Source of the DNA: Membranipora membranacea
Lineage: Eukaryota; Bryozoa; Gymnolaemata; Cheilostomatida; Membraniporidae
Direction: 5' to 3'
Length of the DNA stretch: 64,000 nucleotides
Assembly: GCA_914767715.1 (NCBI GenBank)
Contig: OU612067.1
Coordinates: 26,326,162-26,390,161, forward strand
A program made the position numbers and the translations under genes. Under the pieces are notes generated by a model. It did no database searches. It saw nothing but the letters and a program-made list of their open reading frames with translations, and was not told where the DNA came from. This document shows, one piece after another, positions 43,601-53,528 of this stretch (position 1 is its first letter; each line of letters starts with the position of its first letter).

Positions 43601-46600
43601 ATCTCCCGACGATAAAGCCTTTCAAAGGAGGTGTTAAAAGTAAAAAAAAAGTGTGCCACACTGTAAACCAATCGATGGCGTTGTTGTTATGTTGTTTTCT
43701 ACCATGGTAAAAACAGGTGATTATGGGTTTTTATTCACAGGTGAATCGCGGACATGCTGATCCAAACTTTTGGAAGAATTATTGTAAGACCAGGGGAATA
43801 TCCTGGTATGACGCAAATGAGGCGTGTACGGATGCTGGTGCTCACTTAGCTAAGCTAGATACTAAGGTACGATGTGACACTCAAGATCCGTTACATTCAC
43901 TGAATTAGATTCTTCTCTTAGAATGGAAATAGTATCATAGCGTTATACGGCTAGGACACTAAACACAGGGACCCATCTGACTGTTATCTGATTGGCTGTC
44001 CCTAGTAGCATGAATAATTAGCCTGAGAAATTGTCTTGTTTACAAAATTGCAAACAGTAATTATACCCCATACAGTCATTCTGCGCATGCTCAGCTCTGG
44101 GCATGAGCTGATCTCTGCAAAATTTAGTCTCGGAATTCCGAAGCCATCTGATTGGCTACCTGCTCTGGTGACATACTTCCCAAAGCGTGCGGATTTGTTA
44201 TCAATAGTTATCCTCTCTTGTCATTATTAGCTGATTTTGATTGACAGTTTATGCAGGGGGTATCCCATTTCCCCTTTCCAAAGTTGCAATCAGAACCCAA
44301 ACTAAACTCATTGTTCTTGCACATGCGCAAATTCAAGTCATGCATGATACATACTTAGCCTTACGACACCTGCTTTGTGGTAATGAAAGCCTAGTTTATC
44401 AGTGATCTACATGCCCAGTCAGATCACGAGAGTCAGTATGCCATACAGTGTCGATGATTAGGGCATTTCTAGATTGCTACTAGGGACTGGCTATTTTTGC
44501 AAGCCCTTTGTTTTGCAAAAGAAAGCTAATGATGCTATTCCAGATATGGAATTCAATGGTTACATTATTCATTGAGCCTCGGCCGAATGATTGTACAGTC
44601 AGTGCTAACATGAATGTGGTAGGATGACAAGGGGACTATATAAGCGATCTGACCACTGTTGATTGAAGAATTGAATCGTGTGAACATAGCATCATACAGC
44701 CTTTTTTGTCAAACAAATTGTATCGTTATCCTTCTGAAAAAATATTTGCATACATATTCTCTTTGGTAGGATAAAATAGACAGCATGAGGGATTTTCTGA
44801 TCGCTCTCACTGTTACACAAAATGAGAGGAAGTTTGCTGGTAATTACTGGTTTGGTGCCATGATCGATGAGCAAAGAGATGAGCGTGTCTGGAACTGGGG
44901 GCAAAAAAGTGAGTTTACGCACCTGATTTGTCTGTAGCTTTTCATGTCAGTTGATGTAAGATTGGGGTTGCTCTGCTTATTTTTCTTCGTTTTATGGTTT
45001 TATGGTTATATGATTGACTTTTTTAAGAAAACTTTATGGTATTAAAAAACTATTCCAATTTATAATGTTTGACCCTGCAGCAAATTTGTGATTGTTACAT
45101 CACTTATTTTCTCATGACTTTGCCTTGTACTTTTTCACTCTTTGCGTAAGATGAAAATTAAAAATGATAAATAACTATCATCATACGATAATCCGACTAT
45201 ATTTTCTTATCACGCTGTAAGATCTGACAATACCATCGAGTTTGGCAGAGCCATCATTCAGTGGGGCTGAGTGTGGAGTTCTTACTGCTTCAGGAGATAT
45301 AGAGGCTAAGGACTGCACAGACTGGTATCCTTCTTTGTGTGTAAGAGGTGAGTATCTGTGTATCCTGGACGTTTAATCCGAGTGAGAATGACAAATCTTG
45401 CAGAGTGATTGCCATGTTACACGACTCCTACGATCTGGCGAATTCATGGAGCATAATTGCAAGGGTGGTGCAACTCCTAAAATTGTATGATTTTGCTGCA
45501 ATTAGGCTCCAGGCTTATTGCGTACTAAGAATTATAAGTCCAGTCCTGTTTGGAGTCGGAGAGCATAATTAGTTATAATGCATCGTTAGGATGTGGTTCA
45601 GTCACTCAAAAAAATTCAGGCCAAATAATCATCAACTCTCAAGGTAACACATATTTATAACTCATTTGTTTTTATTGATTCCTCTAGAAATGACAGCAGT
45701 AGCTCCAAAAAACTGTGGTATACCTCCTCAAGCTGCCAACACTAAGTCTATTTTCCAGGGAGGAGTATATAGACCAGGGACCACTATGACACAGGAGTGT
45801 GATGATGGATTTGTTGCTGAGTTTGGTAACACAGATTGTGTATGTCAGGAATCTGGGCTATGGGATGATCAGTGCAACCTGAGTGTAAACTGTACAGGTT
45901 GGTAATTCCAATTACGTGCTGACAATGATCTGAACTTGAAATAAATTTCAATTATTTCCTACAAAAGAGCCCTCAGATTTTGGTGAATTGTAATACAACT
46001 GCAGTAGACGATGACATGCAAATTGTGGCAAATGGCATTGGCAATTCTGTTTGTAGCTTTATCAACTGCTAAGCTTTGTATATACTGTACCTGTATCATG
46101 TACCTCATCGCAATCGAATCTTGATAGTTAAAATGGAGAAAACATAATCAAATTTGTTTTACTGCTTTATTATTCAGAGATTTCCACAACACTTCCAACA
46201 ACTTCACCGGGTGATCACAATACCACAGTTAGGGTGAACACGGTTTCAGTCAAGTCACAGACTTCAATAAATGGTAACGTGTCAACAGAAGGACCGAGCT
46301 CAACGCAGGAGTCCAGCTCATCCGCAACAACGCTATCACAGACTCAGACGCAGGCTCAAAACTACACCAGTACAGCTGTAAATTCTCCTGAAACGACCAC
46401 CAATGGTGTTGACAGGAACACGACTGTAAATACTATTAATGATGTAACATCAGTTAACAGCTCCACAGCAGCAGCTTACCCACACAGTACAGCAAACAAC
46501 CAAACAAACACATCAACCCAATCTACTGCTTCCATGTCCAGTAGAAGACTCTTGCTTTCTACTTCAGGTGTGTGATGCAAAAACTGAATGTTTTTAATGA

Positions 46601-49551
46601 GAACTTGATGTTGTTCAGTTTTATGTTCCAGAAATTAAATTTCCTGATAAACATTGTACAGTCAATGACCATAACTGTGTACTGTCAGTGTTTCTTGAAA
46701 GCAAACTTTTAAATCTTAATCTGGGTGATCAGTGATTCAATGATCAGATCAGTATCATTCTCAGATAATGTTATGTTTGTGATTGCCATGTTACACGACT
46801 CCTACGTTCTGGCGATTTCATGGAGCATAATTGCAAGGGTGGTGCAACTCCTAAAATTGTATGATTTTGCTGCAATTATGCACCAGGCTTATAGCTTACT
46901 CAGAATTATATGTCCAGTCCTGTTTGGAGTCGGATAGCATAATTAGTTATAAGCTTAATCGCTGCAGCGTTAGGATGTGGTTCAGTCACTCAAAAAAATT
47001 CAGGTCAAACAATCATCAACTCTCAAGATAACACATATTTATAACTCACAAATTTTATGGATTCCTCTAGAAATGACAGCAACAGCCCCAAAAGACTGTG
47101 GTATACCTCCTCAAGCTGCCAACACAAAGTCTATCATTCGAGGGGTAGTATATAGACCGGGGACCACTATGACACAGGAGTGTGATGATGGATTCGTTGC
47201 TGAGTTTGGTAACACAGATTGTGTATGTCAGGATTCTGGGCTATGGGACGATCGGTGCAACCTGAGTGTTAACTGTACAGGTTGGTAATTCAAATGATTT
47301 GCTGGGAAAGATTTCAACTTGAAATTAATTTTAATCCATGTATACAAAAGAGCCCTCGGGTCTAGGCCAATGGTAACATGGCTGCAGTAGGTGTGAGTGG
47401 AGTCTTCCAATTGATTAGTGGCAGGTTACTCTGAGTTCTGTTTTTTAACTTGATTGTCTATTTGGCTTTGTATATGCCGTACCTGTATATGGATGTTAAT
47501 AATTGCAGCGTTTCTCAATCAAATCTTGATAAATAAGATGGAGAGTGTAAAATCTAGCAGGACAAAACATACAATTGACATTGTTGTACTGCTTTACTAT
47601 TCAGAGGTATCCACCACACTACCCACAGCTTCACCGGGAGATCGCAGTACCACCGTTACAGTAAACACCGTTACAGTAAACACGGTATCTGTTGATAGTA
47701 ATGTGTCAACAGCAGGAGCGAGCTCGATGCAGGAGTCCAGCTCATCTGCTACAACACCATCACAGACTCAGGCGCCGGCTCAAAACTACACAATCACAAC
47801 TGTCAATTCTCCTGAAACAACCACCAATGGTGTTGACAGGAACACAACTGTAAATACTATTGATGATGTAACATCAGTTAACAGCTCCACAGCAGCAGCT
47901 TACCCACACAGTACAGCAAACAACCAAATAAACACATCAACCCAATCTACTGCTTCCATGTCCAGTAGAAGACTCTTGCTTTCTACTTCAGGTGTGTGAT
48001 GCAAAAAACACTTAATGAACTGAATGTTTTTAATGAGAACTTGATGTTGTTCAGTTTAATGTTCCAGAAATTAAATTTCCTTGTACAGTTAATGATCATA
48101 CCTGTGTACTGTCAGTGTTTCTTGAAAGTAAACTTTTAAATCTTAATCTGGGTGATCAGTGATTCAATGATCAGATCAGTACCATTCTCAGATAATGTTA
48201 TCCTCAACCCTCAAAACAAAGCACTACATCATAGTTTGTAATACTCTGCTTGGGTCGCTCTTATACATCACTATCTTACAAATTGCAGCCAACTCCACCC
48301 CACTGCATGAAGTTTATAATATTTCCTTTTTCAGACCAAGGGACAGTAAACAGCGCTGGATTTCTATCACGTCAGTCTGATAACGAAAATGCAGAGCAAA
48401 ATCCATCCCCAAAATGTAAGTGTTATATGGTTGTTATAGCTTGAGTGCCAGTTAGGGCATGCATATACAATGGAGCTTTTGTAATATTTATAAAATATCA
48501 TATGACTGTCATGCTTTGAATTGAGATTTATCGTATTTCAGACTGGTGGTTTGTAATTGGTGGATGTGCATTGGTAGCTATCATTCTCATTATTGTTGTG
48601 ACAACGTTCATCATGAGGAAAAGGTAAATGATATTTACAGTATTTTATATATTCAATCTTGAGTCGTCTTCTCCTCATTCGAGACCCCACAACTCATTAT
48701 CATTAATAACCAATCAGTTTATGAGTGCATACTGGCAGCTTGTCAGACCTCCGGGCATTAATCAGACACTTGAGAGAAACCAAACCAAATATGGTTGCTT
48801 ATTATTGAAGTCATATAAGAAATAGGGGCGAAAAGCGGAGAGGGAGAAATATAGCCTCAAATCAGCACACTCCCTAATGGAATTGAAAAGACTATGATGT
48901 ATCTTTAAATGGAAAATGTTCACAATATAAAACTTAGCACAGGAGCCCTGCTGCTTGTAACACCCTTAAAATACTTTTATTCGTCTAATACTACTACACC
49001 ATTATATACCGTTCTCAAGCACAATCAAATATCATTTTGCATGTAGTAGGCTATTATTAGCAAGCTTATTATTTTTAACAGGAGAAGACAACCACCACAG
49101 TGCGCAGCCAAAGAAGGTTCAAAGGTCAGACCTGAGTTCACCACATGTGATAATCCTATATTCAGAGTTACTGATCCTCAAACTTTACCACATGACACAA
49201 CCATCAGCACATATAAAGGTAAGGAGAAGGAATATGTCTGTCTCAGCCTTTTGGTTACATCATGGGTTTAATACAGGAGACCACCGCTGTAGTGGTTTAT
49301 CCGATTATAAAATCATTTCAGAGAATTTTGTTGTTTGTCGTGTGCACAAAGTTTTGGGAATTCTGTGCATTCTTAGAATTCTGGGGCTTCTAGGGGCTCT
49401 GGTTGTAGCCTCGTCACGTGGCTATTAGGCTAGTTCTGTGGAGTAAGAGGAATTCTGGATCATTGTAGTTATCATTAGAAGGAGACTTGAAAATCTGTTA
49501 AAACCAAACTATCATTTCGTTTCAGGAGACAGACCGTTCCATCAGAATTAA
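40687..49551 (+). CDS. Membrane receptor with sushi, two C-type lectin-like domains and mucin stalks (copy B, intact)
   Basis: Coding exons: 40687-40726, 41038-41238, 41743-41871, 42450-42569, 42938-43111, 43344-43471, 43741-43866, 44770-44908, 45222-45347, 45688-45897, 46178-46567, 47071-47280, 47605-47991, 48335-48415, 48542-48623, 49082-49218, 49526-49551. They sum to 2706 nt (901 codons plus stop) with every GT-AG junction in phase. Order: signal peptide (MWFLLVLFCLALIG); sushi; lectin-like domain 1 (WAAGEPSN, YICEC); lectin-like domain 2 (WYDANEACTDAGAHLAKLDT, VWNWGQ, CGVLTASG, DWYPSLC); then twice a sushi (APKxCGIPPQAANTKS) plus a Ser/Thr-rich mucin-like stalk; a transmembrane helix (FVIGGCALVAIILIIVV); and a 50-residue basic tail with CDNPIFRV. 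EPS in place of EPN makes classical Ca-dependent sugar binding uncertain in domain 1. A surface recognition role is inferred from architecture. Confidence 0.92.
41939..42154 (-). other. Open frame in intron 3 of copy B, absent from copy A
   Basis: A 71-codon minus-strand frame (ends DMRKMLSMMIAEEF) rich in Leu/Met lies in an intron segment longer than in copy A. It could be a fragment of a gene or transposon. No family recognised. Confidence 0.25.
42570..42937 (+). repeat. Partial tandem duplication of intron 4 with a hybrid mini-exon
   Basis: The intron-4 sequence occurs twice (42570-42739 and about 42768-42937). Between them, 42740-42767 fuses the start of exon 5 (ATGACACTAAGATAGCGATG) to the end of exon 4 (GGTCCACAG, then GTAACC). 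The junction looks like unequal exchange at a shared GATGG. At 28 nt the hybrid would shift the frame, so it is presumably skipped. Confidence 0.85.
43898..44558. mobile_element. 661-bp hAT-like MITE in intron 7 of copy B
   Basis: An exact 8-bp target duplication GTTACATT (43890-43897 and 44559-44566) flanks it; copy A reads GTTACATTACTTCATTGAGCC without the insert. Ends are CACTGAATT and the complement of CATTGAATT. A subterminal inverted pair (TCCCTAGTAGCA near 44001; TGCTACTAGGGA near 44476) is present. Noncoding, so mobilised in trans. Confidence 0.88.
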
Positions 49552-50336
49552 AATAGTACTCTCTGAGCTTACCGTCAGAAAGGATTGTCCCAATTACAAA
49601 ATAATCTTCACCGGCTGAGCTTTACAACTGATCACACTTATACATTCACCATTCCTATTGAATTAATGAAAAACTTACTTATGCTACTTCTTGTCAAACT
49701 GATAACACATTGTGATTTAAAAAAAAGTTTTCCAGCCCATTATCTTGTTATTGCTCAGCTATGAGTGTCAATATTATTACGCCTTTTTGTTTTATTCAAA
49801 ACTTCATGATTCACACTAGTAACTCTCTGTACTGTATGTAATGTTTCTGTCATGGAGACTTAACTCTGTTTGCGTAATCAAGGTCATATTATGTGTGATC
49901 TCCAGACACGCCTTTTGTTTATTAGAGATGTATGCTTTTTTGGGAAAACCTTCAATTTTTTCTACAACAATCAGTCCTTAGGGAATAATAACAATCACAC
50001 TCACGTGAGGGTAATTATTTCAGTCTGACATTATCACTTCACTCTGACGTAAATCTGAAACCCACAGCAAGATTTAATGTGGAATTTCCCAACTCAACAA
50101 GGATAAGGATGGAGGTATGTATGTGTAAGAATTATTTTAGTCTGTTCAGGCAAGAAACATAATACCCCCACAGTGGACGACATATTTTCTACAATAATAA
50201 AATTGAGCCAAAATAGAATCAAAATTGGTTGCACTTCACTTTGTTTGAGCCTAGTTTTTTTTGTAAATCATCAATATTTAGACTTTGAAATTTATTTTGC
50301 TTAGAAGTTCTGGCTGCACATCTAAAAAAAACTCAT
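49552..50336. other. 3' UTR and convergent spacer
   Basis: Lies between the receptor stop codon and the stop of the minus-strand gene. A TTTATT (AATAAA on the minus strand) at 50291-50296 serves the latter. No clear AATAAA for the receptor gene was found. Confidence 0.55.
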
Positions 50337-51470
50337 TTAGATTGCTGGTAATTTGTCTATGGTTGATGATATTTGCGTAACCACTAAGCCAGTGTTATTA
50401 GGAGTTGTTTTTCCAAATGTTTGACAAAGGAACACACTGCCAGAGGCCAAACTATAGTTATCGTCACTCTCACTATCTTCAAGATCTGATACACTTCTAT
50501 CGCGATCTACCATGCCTTCAGCCATAGAGAAATACAGAGTGTTTGGAAGAGTTCTGTCAATACATGGCATGGGCTTTCTTCCATGTAGCAACATCTTTGT
50601 TTTAAGTTTTCTCCTCTTGTATCCATCAAACTTGACAGACTTTACAGTTTCTATTTGTGGTAACAAGTTCTCAAAGCTAGCATCACCATAGCTGCCAAAA
50701 ACTTTGCCATTGTCTTTGCTGGAGGTGGTTTCTGCAGAGGAGGCACTGTTTGTTGGGGATGGCTGACTTTTTCTCAGTGTTTGAAGGACTATTTTGTAGG
50801 ATACATGGTTAGTGAGAGATTCTTTTGCAGTATCTATTGCTCTCTGAAGTTTACCTGCAAAACGAAATCAAACAAGATATTTAGCTAACAATCTAATGTA
50901 CATGAATGCTTAATTTAAAATGTTTTTAGAGTTGTGTAATTTTTCTTAATTGAAGCATAACATTTTAAATTGTTGACTGCCAATCATCAGCTGTTAGTCT
51001 GGTTTCCTAAGGACAATCGTGGTTCTATTTATTAGTCACGATTTTTGCCAAACATTTCTATTAAGATTTTAGTATCAGAATTGCTACAGCAAAGCTTCAT
51101 AATACGGTTATGATTTTAAAGAAAAGAATTGTTTGCCGATAAAAATTACTTATAACAATTAAACTAAATGAATATGCACTAAGTAGCTGCAAAGAATTTA
51201 TCAAAAAATATTAGGCCGACCGCCCACACAGTGAAACTCGCCTATTTTCCAGTCTTGATTTCTGTCTATCCGTTTCTGTTCGTCATCTAGTTGGCAGCTG
51301 ATGCATTTATTCTGTGCTTGAGCCTGTTTGTTAGACCGTTCTGATATTCGTTGACATGCCTCATCTCTCGACTCAATGGAGTATGTGTATCCCAGAGATC
51401 GGCCATGTAAAAGCCTCGGTATGGCCACTATTCTCTGATGCTTACTCCTCTTACTATGGTTGGACGGCAT
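50337..51470 (-). CDS. Unrecognised small gene, probably two coding exons
   Basis: Exon candidates on the minus strand: 51470 (ATG, MPSNHSKRSKHQRIVAIPRL) to about 51240, and about 50857-50337. The second follows a TTTTGCAG acceptor and begins KLQRAIDTAKESLTNHV; later it has KRRKLKTKMLLHGRKPMP and an acidic Ser/Asp stretch (SVSDLEDSESDDNYS). Joining TTTCACT (ending at about 51230, weak donor GTGTGG) to it keeps frame. Upstream, an ideal donor (TTGGTAG then GTAAGTTC) at about 52004 could end a 5' UTR exon. Basic and acidic patches suggest a nuclear protein, but I do not recognise the family. An AATAAA lies 41 bases past the stop. Confidence 0.55.
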
Positions 51471-53275
51471 TTTGAGGGCTGCTGTCAGCTAAAACCAAAA
51501 AATTATGTTACTCAGTCATCTCAGCATGAAAAATATCCACAATCAGCATTACCACAATAACGCTCGATAAGAGAAGAGAGTTTTTTTTACGATGCATACA
51601 ATGTGAGATTCTAATGAAAAAGAAATCTGCGTCCCTCATTTGAATAATACATAAATTCATATGATATCACAGATGTTGCCGGCATTGAATTCCGTGAAAA
51701 TCTTTGCCTTGAACTCTTTTTTTTTCCCACCAAAGGCAAGTTACTCTTTGATAAGGATTTCCTGAAGATGTCCATCACAAGCGGGATCGAGCCCACCAAC
51801 ACCGTGATGGAAAAAAGGACTCGAACAGGTCTAATTATTGTGAAATTTGTCAATAAAGGATTTTCAATGGAGTGCAAAGATTCAAAAAGGGAGCCGTTCA
51901 ATTAAAGCCACTTAATGGATTGCCGCTTTCAAATACCCAAACCATGTACAAGAAGCTTATTCTTGTGCTACGAAAGAGGGGCGCCAACCAAAGAAGAACT
52001 TACCTACCAACACCTGAGCGGCAGTTGTGATGTTTGAATAATATGTCCAACAGCCTGACAACGTGTGAATTAGAATTTGTTTGAAGTTGATGTAATTGCT
52101 GTTTGGAAGTACGTAAAACAATATTCATCTGAACATTTTAAATGGTCCCTCAGGATAAAATGACAGTCTATAGGTTTGAATAGACTGTATCATTAATTCA
52201 CATGCACAATTAAACTTTGCATTATCAACATTGTAATTATTTACTTGTAACTGAATGCAAAACAAGAATGTACTGTAATGGACATGCCAATTTGAAATGA
52301 GTGAAATTGATTAGGACATCAATTATGAATTGTCCGTGTTTGCTAACCTCTTAGTTAGAAAGCGCAAGCATGACATTTAATCAAAGATTTGTGATAATTG
52401 TATTATGTGTGATCTGAGGTGTGTAGTAGGGGAGGGTAGATAGCACGTGCCTCAACCGTCTGTGAGGGAAACAGCATGGGCACTGCAGCAACCGATACGG
52501 TACGACTGCTGACACATGAATCGCTAACAACTAAATAAAAACTGGAGGTTTTAACCTGGAATCATTGTGTCAAGACCTAATTACTTTCCATGTTCAAGTA
52601 TTTGTACAAACTAGATTTAACACAGATTGTTGCTGCTATAGTGAAGTTACCAGGCCAATTACTTAGGAAATCAGACAGCTATATTGTATCTTATTTCACT
52701 ATAATTACAGTTGGCCATTTACAGATTGATTTCTAATAAAGAGGCTGGATGATGCCAGTGTTGCTTTTGTTATTTCACTAAAGCTTCGTCAATGACCGAA
52801 ATGTCAGCTGCCAATGCTACAATAGGAAGATTCATAGATAAGAACATTATAATGCGAAAGTGTGACTTAATTCAGTAACCAAGATCATGTCTAGGTTCTA
52901 CATTAAAGTAATAAATATTTAGATGATTGTGGGACCCACCCTGAACTAAACTCAATCATACATGGGACATCGGTCAGGCACTGGTGATAGCGACATGTGG
53001 TCTCTTGCTTTAAAACCTAACCGTCCCCTTTATTCCTACAAATTTGGCCTAAAATTTAAAATTTAAAAGTTTTTAATTCAACAGATGTCTTGATTTCATT
53101 GTGGTCCTCAGGGGCAAACGGGTTACTCCCATGAGCCTAATTCGTCAGTTTACAGTAGAGTTGTCTGCTCTTGAAAAATGAGGAAAAAACTCTTGGTGTC
53201 TAGCAACATAAAACAGATCTGACCACGAGTGGTGTCCATTGCAATATCAATGCGGAATGAATACCTTGATAAAAA
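51471..53275. other. Spacer with possible first exon of the preceding gene
   Basis: A candidate 5' UTR exon ends near 52004. A 96-codon frame at 51901-51611 begins with TTG, not ATG, and is not supported. The rest shows no gene. Confidence 0.45.
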
Positions 53276-53281
53276 TTTATT
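53276..53281 (-). terminator. Poly(A) signal of the NIDO gene
   Basis: AATAAA on the minus strand about 250 bases beyond the stop codon. Confidence 0.6.
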
Positions 53282-53528
53282 GCTGTTGACAATTTCACGA
53301 TAAAACTGTTAAAATATGATGCAAATAAGAGATTTAAGCTTGGGTGGCAATGATAACAACTATATATCTGTTATATAGTATCAGGATCATAAGTTCTAAT
53401 TTACATTAATATATATTGTAAATCGTGAAAACAGCGTTGTGAATGTTAAAATTGTTTTCAAGTTGACACTGTCTTTCAGCCGATAAGACATGCTGTGTAT
53501 CTATGTGGTGTTCGATCTCTCACAAGGA

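Larger units (their letters stand above)
39001..49551 (+). repeat. Segmental duplication, copy B
   Basis: Partner of 9367-20887. The match starts at GTTACATGGTAG (39001) and covers repeat R1, the receptor gene and its internal sushi-stalk units. Exons and intron edges are highly alike. The part after the second stalk exon (47990 onward) has no partner in copy A. Confidence 0.93.

Noticed and set aside
51611-51901. 96-codon minus-strand frame with a hydrophobic segment
   Set aside because: It begins at TTG, not ATG, and lies where the small unrecognised gene probably has an intron.
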